Source of the DNA: Hoskinsella mucinilytica
GTDB taxonomy: Bacteria; Bacillota_I; Bacilli_A; Erysipelotrichales; Erysipelotrichaceae
Direction: 5' to 3'
DNA: 64,000 nt
Assembly (NCBI RefSeq): GCF_045223415.1
Contig: NZ_JBEQZJ010000017.1
Coordinates: 1 to 64,000 of the forward strand
In this document: one piece after another, positions 35,534 to 43,822 of the stretch
Position numbering within the stretch: the stretch's first letter is position 1
Layout of the letters: each line of letters opens with the position of its first letter
The notes under the pieces: generated by a model
Database searches by the model: none
What the model was told of the DNA's origin: nothing
Seen by the model: the letters and a program-made list of their open reading frames with translations, nothing else
Made by a program: the position numbers and the translations under genes

Positions 35534-35848
35534 TTATCCACCGACAATGATATTCAAGATTTCTTTTGCGAATGTGATGACGATCCCACCGGCAACCGTC
35601 ATAATACCATTTGCTCTCTGACTTGGATCATGACTTTTCAAAGAAAGACCAATCTGTACAATACCAAAACCTAGTAGAATCATACCGATTGCACGGATCA
35701 GTCCAAAGATAAAATTTGATAAATTATTTACAACTTGAATAGGATCACCTTCAGCATGAACAGGTGTTCCACAGAAAAGCATAATCACAAAGATGCAGTA
35801 AGCAATAAAAGCAAATTTTGTTTTCTTGTTCATTTTTAGTAGTTTCAT
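35534..35848 (-). CDS. VirB2/TrbC-like small membrane protein (Maff2-like)
   Basis: 104 residues. A signal-peptide-like N-terminus (FAFIAYCIFVIMLFCGTPVHA) is followed by two membrane helices around SLKSHDPSQRANGIMTVAGG, the layout of VirB2/TrbC pilin-like proteins and of Maff2 family ICE proteins. AAGGAG lies 10 bases upstream of the ATG. Confidence 0.75.
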   Translation of the reverse strand: MKLLKMNKKTKFAFIAYCIFVIMLFCGTPVHAEGDPIQVVNNLSNFIFGLIRAIGMILLGFGIVQIGLSLKSHDPSQRANGIMTVAGGIVITFAKEILNIIVGG

Positions 35849-35888
35849 ATTATTTTTTCTCCTTAAAATTGGGGGGCATGGGGCATAA

Positions 35889-35908
35889 TGAAATACAATA
35901 GTATTTCA
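35889..35908. promoter_or_regulatory. Perfect stem-loop ahead of the pilin-like gene
   Basis: TGAAATAC-AATA-GTATTTCA forms an 8-base-pair hairpin between virD4 and the pilin-like gene, with no T-run on either side. It may be an mRNA processing or stability element that sets pilin-like levels apart from virD4. Confidence 0.45.
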
Positions 35909-35932
35909 CTACACTCCCTTTACAGTCAAAAC

Positions 35933-37717
35933 TCAATCATTTTCAGATTGTTCAGTTTCAAGTGCACTGAAATACTCTTGTAAATCTTCTTCACTGAGCA
36001 GTTCATATTCTCGATTGCTTAGCGGAATGTTTTGCCAGTCCTCAATAGCATGATGGATAATCCCATGCGGATAGAGCTTTGCTCCACCATCCTTTGTGCC
36101 TTTGATGTTTGGATGTTTCAATAAATCATATTTTTTGTCAAAAACAGGGCGCTCTCCACGTAGGAATAATAGACAGTAATCATTATCCAACAGACGCACT
36201 TCATCGGCAGTTAAAAGTTCACGCCCAGCTTGTTGATAGTTGGTAGAATAGTTGCCGTTATGACCACTGCTTTTCCCAAACGTATTCGTATCCAGTGTTT
36301 CTTTTCCAAGATACTCTGACATAAATTTATGCGTCGATTGTTCATTTCCCCCGAGATAAAGAAGTGTGTCGCAATTTCCAATAATAGATTCCCACTGTTT
36401 CTCAAACAAAGTCTTAATCTGTGCCAGATTTTGGATAATGATGGATACAAAGATTTGTCGTGAACGCATTGTAGATAATAGCTTGTCGAAATCATCTGGC
36501 AACGCAACATTCGCAAACTCATCCATTAGAAAATGTACCGGGATAGGCAATTCTCCATCATGGACAATATCAGCCTGAAAATACAACATCTGAAATAACT
36601 GGGTGTACAGCATACCGATCAAAAAGTTGAACGTGCTGTCATTATCCGGGATAACGCAGAATATAGCAGTTTTCCTTTCTCCTACCTGATCCAGTTCTAG
36701 CTCATCACAGGATGTGATTCCTGCAATGCTGTCCAGATTGAATGCAGCCAGACGGACACCGACAGAAATCAGAATAGATTTTGCGGTCTTTCCAGCAGCT
36801 TGTTTGTAAATCTTATACTGCTTGAGTGCCAGACTGTCAGGTTTTCGCATTTCCAACCGTTCAAATAATTCATCCAAGGGTGATTGGTATTCCTCATCAT
36901 CTTCTCTCACATCTGCAGAAGCGATCATTTCCATGACCATCGTAAAATTTTGTTCTTCCGCTGGTGCTTCGTGAAGTAGATATAAACATAATGCTTCCAG
37001 TAAAGCTGTTTCGCTTTTCTCCCAAAATGGGTCGTTGGTTTGCGATCCTTTGGGTGTCGTATTGCGAATCAGATTCGTAATCAGTTTTAGCACATCTTTG
37101 TCATCTTGGATGTAAGCGAACGGGTTATAACAATGACTCTTACTCATATTGATAAGATCTATCACCTTGATTACATAACCTTCTTTTTCTAATAGATAGC
37201 CTGTATCCCGAAGGATCTCACCTTTTGGATCTAGGATTACAAAAGAGGTATTACATTGCAGAATATTCGGCTTTGCATAAAATCTGGTCTTGCCGGCACC
37301 ACTACCACCAATCACGATGGTATTGAGGTTTCGTCGGTGCTTCTTGCCATCCAAGCCGATACGAACATTCTGCGTGAGAAGTTTGTTATCTAGAATTTTG
37401 GAATCTGCATACTTCTTATTGATTTTTGAATTATTGCCCCATCTTGCGGATCCATATTCCTCTTTTCGTCGATAGTTTTTCAAACTGGAAACATAGATAC
37501 CAATTCCGATAAAATACATCATCAGGAAAATCAATATCGTCCGGGGCGTATCAGAAATCCAGACAATATGAAAAGGATCATTGATTGCATCATTCAAATT
37601 TGACAATGCAAAAAATAATCCTTTTGACATATAGGGAGCAAACAGCAATGCTCCCCAAATAACAGGAATAATCAACAAAGCAAGAAAGATATAATCATCT
37701 TTATTATCTCGTTTCAT
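35933..37717 (-). CDS. virD4: VirD4/TraG-family type IV coupling protein
   Basis: About 594 residues from MKRDNKDD. Two membrane helices lie at the N-terminus (to about residue 80). Walker A is VIGGSGAGKTRFYAKPNI, Walker B is HFLMDEFANVALPDDF, followed by TMRSRQIFVSIIIQNLAQIK. It delivers the relaxase-DNA complex to the channel. The chosen ATG overlaps the upstream gene by 14 bases; the frame is open 39 bases further to another ATG. Confidence 0.92.
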   Translation of the reverse strand: MKRDNKDDYIFLALLIIPVIWGALLFAPYMSKGLFFALSNLNDAINDPFHIVWISDTPRTILIFLMMYFIGIGIYVSSLKNYRRKEEYGSARWGNNSKINKKYADSKILDNKLLTQNVRIGLDGKKHRRNLNTIVIGGSGAGKTRFYAKPNILQCNTSFVILDPKGEILRDTGYLLEKEGYVIKVIDLINMSKSHCYNPFAYIQDDKDVLKLITNLIRNTTPKGSQTNDPFWEKSETALLEALCLYLLHEAPAEEQNFTMVMEMIASADVREDDEEYQSPLDELFERLEMRKPDSLALKQYKIYKQAAGKTAKSILISVGVRLAAFNLDSIAGITSCDELELDQVGERKTAIFCVIPDNDSTFNFLIGMLYTQLFQMLYFQADIVHDGELPIPVHFLMDEFANVALPDDFDKLLSTMRSRQIFVSIIIQNLAQIKTLFEKQWESIIGNCDTLLYLGGNEQSTHKFMSEYLGKETLDTNTFGKSSGHNGNYSTNYQQAGRELLTADEVRLLDNDYCLLFLRGERPVFDKKYDLLKHPNIKGTKDGGAKLYPHGIIHHAIEDWQNIPLSNREYELLSEEDLQEYFSALETEQSEND

Positions 37718-37895
37718 AATCCCGTTTATTTTTTCCTTTTGATAATGGCGCATCACAGGCTTTGAGGATCAGATCATCAATGCAGTCGTAATTCTTCTTT
37801 GCCTCAATCTGATGTGTCTTGAGCATAGAGAGTGCATTTAGAATGATCCTTCGCTCCATGTCAGTAACCGTGATATTATAACAGGGTTCTTTCAT
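37704..37895 (-). CDS. Small ICE-conserved protein upstream of virD4
   Basis: 63 residues (MKEPCYNITVTDMERRIILNAL...), helical, conserved in style with small proteins found before virD4 in this ICE type. Its last 14 bases overlap the virD4 start, so the two are translationally coupled. Function unknown. Confidence 0.6.
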   Translation of the reverse strand: MKEPCYNITVTDMERRIILNALSMLKTHQIEAKKNYDCIDDLILKACDAPLSKGKNKRDYETR

Positions 37896-37901
37896 AAGCT
37901 G

Positions 37902-38816
37902 CTATCTCGAAAATTCAGAATGTTCATTCTGCTTTTCCGTATGTTCCTGCTGTTTGGTATAGATTCCACGTTCCATACGATCTGATACGCTTTTATATAA
38001 CCCTTTTATATCTTCTAACTCTCCTTTGACTTCACGTTGATCTAGTCCTTCAAAGTATTCACCGGTATGCTGCATAAAGGATTCATCACAACCTTTCATG
38101 CCATACTTTTGACAAATGACATAGGATGCACTAGCCACCATGAATGCACTATCTTCTCGATCGATGCCCATTTTTGCGCATTCAGCAGTGCAGTATTCTC
38201 TAACCAGACCGGTTATCATCTCATTTGGTTCAAGACCAGCTTTTACATAGATTTTCTTTACATCATCTGCATAATACACTGGACTTGGTATATCGGATTC
38301 AACCGTGACAATTTCAGGTTTGATAAGTGTTCCATGCATCAAAGCAGCGATAATTTCTTTATCACTGTATTTTGGATCTGGAACGATAATGGATTTTCCA
38401 TTCAACTGTGAAATATCATAGACATTCTTAGGATTATAATTGACACCGATCGTTCCATCACGACGTATATAATCCCTTCCCGGTTCTAGAATTTGAATAC
38501 CCTTATCTTTTTCTGTTGGTCGAATATATTTATTATTTTTTCGCCAACCAATATCATCTTTTAACAATTTCACATCTGGATTCTGCGCCATGACTAGCAG
38601 CACATTCGTCACCTGATAATCAAGTCGTGCCTGCAGGTCAAGATATGTCTTATAGCTTTCTGGGCTTCCCACGGCTTTCAAGGTCTGCTCATTTGCCATA
38701 CTGAACAAAGTAGTTCTCCATTCCTTCATTTTCTCGGCATACTCCTCTTTAGATAGGCGAGGTGCCTTTTCTTTTTTAGGTTGCTCCTCATTCAATACAT
38801 CATATAATTCGCTCAT
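37902..38816 (-). CDS. ArdC-like ssDNA-binding domain protein without the peptidase motif
   Basis: 304 residues. The N-terminal part (YLDLQARLDYQVTNVLLVMAQNPD...IGWRKNNKYIRPTEKDKGIQI) is like the N-terminal domain of ArdC anti-restriction and LtrC-type proteins. No HExxH zinc site is present, so the metallopeptidase half is missing or diverged. It may protect or handle incoming single-stranded DNA. Its ATGA overlaps the pcfB stop. Confidence 0.65.
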   Translation of the reverse strand: MSELYDVLNEEQPKKEKAPRLSKEEYAEKMKEWRTTLFSMANEQTLKAVGSPESYKTYLDLQARLDYQVTNVLLVMAQNPDVKLLKDDIGWRKNNKYIRPTEKDKGIQILEPGRDYIRRDGTIGVNYNPKNVYDISQLNGKSIIVPDPKYSDKEIIAALMHGTLIKPEIVTVESDIPSPVYYADDVKKIYVKAGLEPNEMITGLVREYCTAECAKMGIDREDSAFMVASASYVICQKYGMKGCDESFMQHTGEYFEGLDQREVKGELEDIKGLYKSVSDRMERGIYTKQQEHTEKQNEHSEFSR

Positions 38817-39577
38817 CGTGTTCTCTCCTTTTTCTTAGATTTTCCTTTTCCATTTTTATGACTATTAAATTTTTGATTACGTGCTTTACTTCGCTGTTTA
38901 TTGGCAGCGATTCGTTGTTCACGTTCCGACTTGATCTCCTTCAATTCCTTTCTGACGGATGATCGTTCAGAAGTATCCTCTGCGACGTTTGCTTTCCTTG
39001 AGATATGCTCGGACGGAACGTCGCTCGTTTTCTGTGTCCGAGCTATTGAGGGGTTTTCTTTTTCAACTTGTTTCGTTGAAGTCATAAGAGAATCAATCAA
39101 GTCATCATGTTCTTTATCACTCATGACAGGCACATCCTGTAGTGGCTGACTTGCTCTTTCCGATAGGATGGACTCTCGCATCGCCTTGGTATCAATCGTC
39201 GCAAGTTCAAACTTATCAACGATTCGACTAATCTTGGAAGCATCCTCTGCCCGCACCATGATGTCACAAATTCCATCGGTGTTGTTTTTTTCCTTCAGCA
39301 CAGAATATAAAACACCATATCGCTTCGCCTCCTGACAGAAGGTCTTTAGATCTTCATGACGAATTGCAAATACTTTCAACTCCTTGCCTGACTGCAGCAT
39401 AGAATTTAATCTTGTTGCTCCTTTTACTTTCTTTTTGTCATTCAGCATAGCATATAATGTTGCGGCTAATGACTTTGTAGCAGTACCACCAATCTTTAAG
39501 GCAATGTTAGCTGCAACTTCAATCCCCTGTAAGGACATCCTTACCACCTGATCGGCTGTTTCTCCGCCTGCGTTCAT
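38813..39577 (-). CDS. pcfB: PcfB-family conjugation accessory protein (DUF3801)
   Basis: 254 residues. The N-terminal region (ADQVVRMSLQGIEVAANIALKIGGTATKSLAATLYAML) and the globular domain GKELKVFAIRHEDLKTFCQEAKRYGVLYSVLK are PcfB/DUF3801. The tail is strongly basic (RSKARNQKFNSHKNGKGKSKKK). Family members link relaxosome and coupling protein. The ATG with AGGAG 10 bases upstream is used. Confidence 0.82.
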   Translation of the reverse strand: MNAGGETADQVVRMSLQGIEVAANIALKIGGTATKSLAATLYAMLNDKKKVKGATRLNSMLQSGKELKVFAIRHEDLKTFCQEAKRYGVLYSVLKEKNNTDGICDIMVRAEDASKISRIVDKFELATIDTKAMRESILSERASQPLQDVPVMSDKEHDDLIDSLMTSTKQVEKENPSIARTQKTSDVPSEHISRKANVAEDTSERSSVRKELKEIKSEREQRIAANKQRSKARNQKFNSHKNGKGKSKKKERTR

Positions 39578-39614
39578 CTGATTCACACTCCTTTGTTTTG
39601 AATCTATCTAAATG

Positions 39615-39756
39615 AAAAAAAGACACAATAATGTTAGTTATTGTGCCTCAAATATTGTATTTCAGATATAGAAAGGATATAGGCCCGCATCAATCTGCAC
39701 ATCCAACCTCAAGCGGTCAGAAACCTATATCCATAGAGAGTATACTCTCTTTCTAT
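39615..39756 (-). ncRNA. Compact structured RNA with own promoter and terminator, next to a DUF3800 gene
   Basis: On the minus strand P1 ATAGAAA/TTTCTAT (39756-39750 with 39674-39668) closes a junction holding a GAGAGTATACTCTC hairpin (39749-39736) and P3 GGATATAGG/CCTATATCC (39732-39724 with 39683-39675). Inside P3 is an inner CCGC/GCGG pairing. A terminator stem GGCACAATAA/TTATTGTGTC with seven T ends it. No open frame is present. RNAs near DUF3800 genes (DUF3800-I onward) are known candidate motifs; I could not confirm membership. Confidence 0.75.
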
Positions 39757-39760
39757 TCAT

Positions 39761-39789
39761 AATATACCATATTCAATTTTAAAATGCAA
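39761..39789 (-). promoter_or_regulatory. Promoter of the DUF3800-linked RNA
   Basis: -35 TTGCAT (39789-39784), a 17-base spacer, and an extended -10 TGGTATATT (TATATT at 39766-39761). The predicted start is at about 39754, at the first helix of the RNA. The -35 begins 5 bases after the DUF3800 stop. Confidence 0.7.
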
Positions 39790-39793
39790 ATAT

Positions 39794-40366
39794 TTATACT
39801 TGTATAACATTGTTTTTTATAAGAAGATAAAACTCATTTTTATCATCTGAAAAAGATCGTCTTATGACGCTGCATAAATTATCAACGAACTGTATCCCGG
39901 CCTCGTCAAAGGAATTTCTCGGCTGAATAGAAATAACATTTTCATTTAATTGGATTGAATGAATTATCTTATTTTCAAAATCATTCTTATTAAAGGCATC
40001 AAATATTATTTCAATATCATACGGAATAGATAGAACAATATTATTTAATAATTTAATATATTGTTCCTCTTTTAGGTTCTGATTGAAAACATCTTCTTTT
40101 TTTACATAACAAGAGTATATGATTTGATTCTCTAATTTTATGATTTCTTTTAGCATTAACCGCTTAATTCTTTGAAATTCACGATCTAGGATAACTGACT
40201 TAAATTCGTTATATATCTTTTCTTTATGCTTTGCATTTAAATTCATTGAATTAATTTTCTTCTTAAACCTTTTATAAGACATATCTACATTCTGTTTAGA
40301 GGCAACAAGTAGTCCTGTTACAATGAAATAGTTTTCATTTTCTGTTTCATCAACATATAAGATCAT
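39794..40366 (-). CDS. DUF3800 domain protein
   Basis: 190 residues. The opening ILYVDETENENYFIVTGLLVAS is the DUF3800 signature (an acidic DExxN-like site followed by a hydrophobic strand), with later acidic residues in EIIFDAFNKND and GIQFVDNLCSVI. DUF3800 has an RNase H-like fold and may be a nuclease, but its role is not established. It is somewhat short for the family. It lies between the relaxase gene and a free-standing structured RNA. GAGGAGG precedes the ATG. Confidence 0.75.
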   Translation of the reverse strand: MILYVDETENENYFIVTGLLVASKQNVDMSYKRFKKKINSMNLNAKHKEKIYNEFKSVILDREFQRIKRLMLKEIIKLENQIIYSCYVKKEDVFNQNLKEEQYIKLLNNIVLSIPYDIEIIFDAFNKNDFENKIIHSIQLNENVISIQPRNSFDEAGIQFVDNLCSVIRRSFSDDKNEFYLLIKNNVIQV

Positions 40367-40403
40367 CTCACTACCTCCTCATAGATATAAATTATACAAT
40401 ATT

Positions 40404-41762
40404 TCATTTCTCATTTAAACTTAATTCTACTTTTTTTGATTCTTTTGTTTCATTGCTTTCTTTGACCTTATGAAGTTTGTCTTTCATAACAATACTTCTA
40501 TTCTTTACACCCTCATAAAGCACCACCTCCTTTCGTAGCGATTTGATTTGCGCAGACAGATATGCGACATCCTGTTGCAGTTTCTCCTTGCTGTCCGGAT
40601 TACAACAGCGCCGGATCTTGTTGTAGACACATCTTCTTTCTTTGACTAATCCATCAAGACATGTTGTCACTTTGCTTACTTTCTGCTCCAGTTCATCCAG
40701 TGTATCGATTTTGTTCTTACAGAGCAGTGTAGTTTCCTGCGTAATCTGATCCATATAACGCAAATCCTCCTTTAAAAGATAATGCACCCTTTTTTTATTC
40801 AGTGCGTTCTTGGGTAGTATCCCCATGCAGTACATATAATGGAAATACAAAGCACGGAAACCTGTCAGCTTCCGTGCTTTTGTAATATCGCCTTTGTAAT
40901 AATATTTTTTTGGTTCAGTTTTTTGAACAGACTCCCACTTGATAATGGAATTTGTTAATATCAGTTCCTTGATATTCTCCTCAGTATAATATTCATCATT
41001 GCTAAGACTTCTTAATCTAACAAAACGTTCCTTCGTTGGTGGTCTTACCGCTATATGCTTCCCGTATTTGATTTCATACCCCTGTGCTTCAAGATTCTGG
41101 AAGAACTGTTTCATCGTCATGGATTTGTTGATAGCATAATCGACATCTTCCCTTATAGCACTTCTCCATGTTGGACGATGTTGTTTTTCAGCCTGCCACT
41201 CCGCATAATGCATGGATTTCTTTTTGGGATTTTCTATAACGCTCAATTGATACTTGCGGCACAAATCATCTGACAGCTTGCGAATCTTCTTGTAATTTTC
41301 CTTATTGTCATAATACTTCAAGCCATCCTTGAACGAAACGGAGTTGATTACAAAGTGATTATGATAATGTGCTTTATCAAGATGAGTTGATACCAGCACT
41401 TCAAAACGATCTCCCCACATTGCCTGTGCCAATTCAATGCCTATTTTATGTGCAGTTTCTGCGTCAACCTCTCCGGGAGCAAAAGACTGATAGGCATGAT
41501 AGGCGAGAATACCATCAGTTTTGTGATAGGCTTTCTTTGTAATCATCATATCCTGTAGAGCAGTAGCCATGGAGCAGTTAATGCCACTGACGTATAATTG
41601 CTTTTCTGTTTTTAGATCCTGCGTGGTGTAGCTGATAACTTGATTCAAGCCATTGTAATGATAATCACTTTCACTAACAGTATTTGTTTTCTCCGGATTG
41701 GAAATGTAGTCAAGCACTCGTTTTAGATTATCGTTGACATCCCATATGCTAGTCGTTGCCAT
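40404..41762 (-). CDS. MOBP-type relaxase
   Basis: 452 residues. The histidine-triad motif is HLDKAHYHNHFVINSVSF (about residues 127-144), preceded by an N-terminal region with candidate nicking tyrosines. The C-terminal 150 residues are helical and coiled-coil (ELEQKVSKVTTCLDGLVKE). It should nick at oriT and pilot the strand. AAAGGAG precedes the ATG, and the start overlaps the mobC end by 14 bases. Confidence 0.9.
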   Translation of the reverse strand: MATTSIWDVNDNLKRVLDYISNPEKTNTVSESDYHYNGLNQVISYTTQDLKTEKQLYVSGINCSMATALQDMMITKKAYHKTDGILAYHAYQSFAPGEVDAETAHKIGIELAQAMWGDRFEVLVSTHLDKAHYHNHFVINSVSFKDGLKYYDNKENYKKIRKLSDDLCRKYQLSVIENPKKKSMHYAEWQAEKQHRPTWRSAIREDVDYAINKSMTMKQFFQNLEAQGYEIKYGKHIAVRPPTKERFVRLRSLSNDEYYTEENIKELILTNSIIKWESVQKTEPKKYYYKGDITKARKLTGFRALYFHYMYCMGILPKNALNKKRVHYLLKEDLRYMDQITQETTLLCKNKIDTLDELEQKVSKVTTCLDGLVKERRCVYNKIRRCCNPDSKEKLQQDVAYLSAQIKSLRKEVVLYEGVKNRSIVMKDKLHKVKESNETKESKKVELSLNEK

Positions 41763-42099
41763 CTTTGCACTCCTTTGGTAAATAAATTTGTTCTCTTATC
41801 TGAAGTATACTTTTATTCAATTTCTCAATATCCTTTTTATAACGAACAATATCTATACTGCCGGTCTTATTAGCAATCATAACTAACTGATTTAGGTTGT
41901 TACCAATTTTTCGTAATTGATTGATCATTTCAATAAAGTCCTGTGTTGGCTTCGGTCGTGGTAATCTATTTTGAACAAGGTTATATAGATATGCCTGTTG
42001 TGTCATGCCACATAAATGGACAGAGGAGAGGAACCTTTCATATTCTTCATCGTTTAAAGCTAATTCAATTCTATGTGTTCGTGTTCTATGAGTTCTCAT
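41749..42099 (-). CDS. mobC: MobC-like relaxosome accessory protein
   Basis: 116 residues. A basic ribbon-helix-helix-like N-terminus (RTHRIELALNDEEYERFLSSVHLCGMTQQAYLYNLV) is followed by the MobC block INQLRKIGNNLNQLVMIANKTG. It assists the relaxase at oriT by opening DNA. The putative oriT lies just upstream. Confidence 0.88.
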   Translation of the reverse strand: MRTHRTRTHRIELALNDEEYERFLSSVHLCGMTQQAYLYNLVQNRLPRPKPTQDFIEMINQLRKIGNNLNQLVMIANKTGSIDIVRYKKDIEKLNKSILQIREQIYLPKECKDGND

Positions 42100-42140
42100 G
42101 ACTCACTCCTTTCAAAAGCGGGGTATTAGGGGACACCCTA

Positions 42141-42175
42141 ACAAGCGAATTTGGGTCCGGGCAAATTCAGTGCTT
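42141..42175. other. oriT: Candidate origin of transfer (oriT)
   Basis: GAATTTG (42147-42153) and CAAATTC (42162-42168) form an inverted repeat around GGTCCGGG, with outer AGC/GCT also able to pair after a 3-base bulge. It lies immediately upstream of mobC and the relaxase gene, where MOBP oriT sites usually are. The nick site cannot be assigned by eye. Confidence 0.55.
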
Positions 42176-42210
42176 GCTACAGTACAAGACATAAAGATAC
42201 CTTTCATGAT

Positions 42211-42858
42211 TTAACAATGCTCAAGTTGTTTTGAAGATTTCTTTTCATGGTGTAGGGTTTCTTTATGAATGTCATGAAGCTGTTTGGCTGTGACTTCCTG
42301 AAATGGTGTATCACAATCCACAATGAAATATTTCTGTGTGCTTTTCTTATTGTAAATTGCTTGGTGCTCATTTTTTATATCCTGTAAAGCCTGCCGAAAG
42401 GTATTAAATTTCATAAAGATCCAGTCGTCAAAGCGCAAAACAATATAATCATTATTGATATTTTCCATCTCATCCAATCTCAATCCCTGATTGTTTGAGT
42501 AATCATAACTTGTTTTTTGTGCCTCGGTTGCCCATAAGGTATCCTTTTCTTTTCTTAACACAAGAAAGCATTTATCATTGTTTGGATCAGTAATTCCATA
42601 AAAATTATCTTGATCCATATCGCATATACTAAAGGTAAAACAATCCTTGATCGTCAGTAATTCATCATAGGGACTTCCTTGCTCTAATACAGTTTTTCCA
42701 ATCTCAATATCAACATGATCAATATGATTTTCATTCCATTCTAATTTATTTTCATTGTAAAACTGACACCCTTTATGATAGGCTTCATCTCTTGATCCTG
42801 CTTCTATCAGAACAGTTTGTTCTCGCAATTCTTCAAATATAACTTCATATTTTTTCAT
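42211..42858 (-). CDS. Hypothetical protein with DpnD/PcfM-like N-terminus
   Basis: 215 residues. The first ~50 (KKYEVIFEELREQTVLIEAGSRDEAYHKG) look like the DpnD/PcfM family; the rest is acidic and unrecognised. No membrane segment. It lies next to the putative oriT and has an AAGGAG site. Function unknown. Confidence 0.55.
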   Translation of the reverse strand: MKKYEVIFEELREQTVLIEAGSRDEAYHKGCQFYNENKLEWNENHIDHVDIEIGKTVLEQGSPYDELLTIKDCFTFSICDMDQDNFYGITDPNNDKCFLVLRKEKDTLWATEAQKTSYDYSNNQGLRLDEMENINNDYIVLRFDDWIFMKFNTFRQALQDIKNEHQAIYNKKSTQKYFIVDCDTPFQEVTAKQLHDIHKETLHHEKKSSKQLEHC

Positions 42859-42869
42859 AAACCTGCTCC

Positions 42870-43061
42870 TTAATTATCTAACTTTTCAAAGAAAACCTTT
42901 GTACTTTGTTCCAGCTTTTCATACTGAACTCTTAAATTATTTAAATCTTTTAGTTTCACATTGAGCTGAGTAATCTCGTGATCCAATTCATTCCTTTTCT
43001 CAGTTTTCAAAACTTTTTGTTGCTCTAATTTTTGCATTTCTCGTTCTATTTTTTTAATCAT
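42870..43061 (-). CDS. Short coiled-coil protein
   Basis: 63 residues that are almost entirely a heptad-type coiled coil (IEREMQKLEQQKVLKTEKRNEL). This resembles small DUF4315-like proteins of ICEs, but low complexity makes the assignment weak. AAGGAGG lies 11 bases before the ATG. It ends 11 bases before the next gene. Confidence 0.55.
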   Translation of the reverse strand: MIKKIEREMQKLEQQKVLKTEKRNELDHEITQLNVKLKDLNNLRVQYEKLEQSTKVFFEKLDN

Positions 43062-43199
43062 AATGCATGATTCCTCCTTAATCTGTATAAAAAAAGAAGC
43101 GATTCACATAGAAATCACTCCTCTTTGACTAATACTATTTTGTGTATACTGCAACTGAAATTTTCTTCATTCTCATAGTTCAAAATCCGAAATATATAT

Positions 43200-43688
43200 C
43201 TATTTTTCAGTTTTCTCTTTTGCTAAATGTATTTTTAAAATAATAAATCTAGCTATTGGCTGTGCAATACAAAGTTCAACAAAAAAGGATATGGCGAAGT
43301 TCCTAGGCCATTTATAAAAAAACATTGTAATCGGTTCTAATGTTATTGAACGTGTACCTATCCATGTCCCAATTACTGTCAAAAAAATGGACATCAATAA
43401 AACAGTACACAAAATATTGATAATGATTTGCGAACGAAAACTATCTTCTTTTGATACAATCATTGTTGTCATTTTTTCAGCTGGCAAATATGTCAATAAG
43501 ACAATTACAATAACACTCATCCAAATGAAAGGAAGTACGCTCATTACATCCGCCCATACATAGAGATGAAATCCTGCTTCAAAACAGGTAATAATAGGAG
43601 CAATAATATTTACTGATATAATTGATAATACTCCCATAAAAATGGCAAATTCCTTTTTGTTGCGTGGTAATTTCATATAAAATTCCAT
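43200..43688 (-). CDS. DUF2798-like membrane protein behind an attenuator
   Basis: 162 residues with about four membrane helices. The opening LPRNKKEFAIFMGVLSIISVNIIAPI is typical of DUF2798-type small membrane proteins, of unknown function. The start MEFYMK has AAGGAGG upstream. A strong terminator-like hairpin ends only 16 bases before the start codon, so expression should depend on read-through. Confidence 0.65.
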   Translation of the reverse strand: MEFYMKLPRNKKEFAIFMGVLSIISVNIIAPIITCFEAGFHLYVWADVMSVLPFIWMSVIVIVLLTYLPAEKMTTMIVSKEDSFRSQIIINILCTVLLMSIFLTVIGTWIGTRSITLEPITMFFYKWPRNFAISFFVELCIAQPIARFIILKIHLAKEKTEK

Positions 43689-43703
43689 AATAGTTCCTCC
43701 TTC

Positions 43704-43802
43704 AAAAAAACAGCATGAAATCATATGATTTCATGCTGATCCATTATACGCACAATTTTCTTTGCACGTGTGATTATATCATTATTTTGAAAGAAAATTC
43801 AA
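43704..43802 (-). promoter_or_regulatory. Promoter and attenuator leader of the DUF2798-like gene
   Basis: -35 TTGAAT (43802-43797), an 18-base spacer and -10 TATAAT (43778-43773). The leader then has a weak hairpin (GTGCAA/TTGTGC) and a perfect 28-base palindrome (43738-43711) followed by seven T, right before the ribosome site. No second promoter fits between the terminator and the gene, so this looks like transcription attenuation. The signal is unknown. Confidence 0.6.
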
Positions 43803-43822
43803 GTTTAAATTCTATTTTTTGG

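Noticed and set aside
36211..36522. 103-residue minus-strand frame within virD4
   Set aside because: A shifted frame of a conserved ATPase gene with no ribosome site; unlike the TnpV case, no family signature and the host protein is well conserved here.
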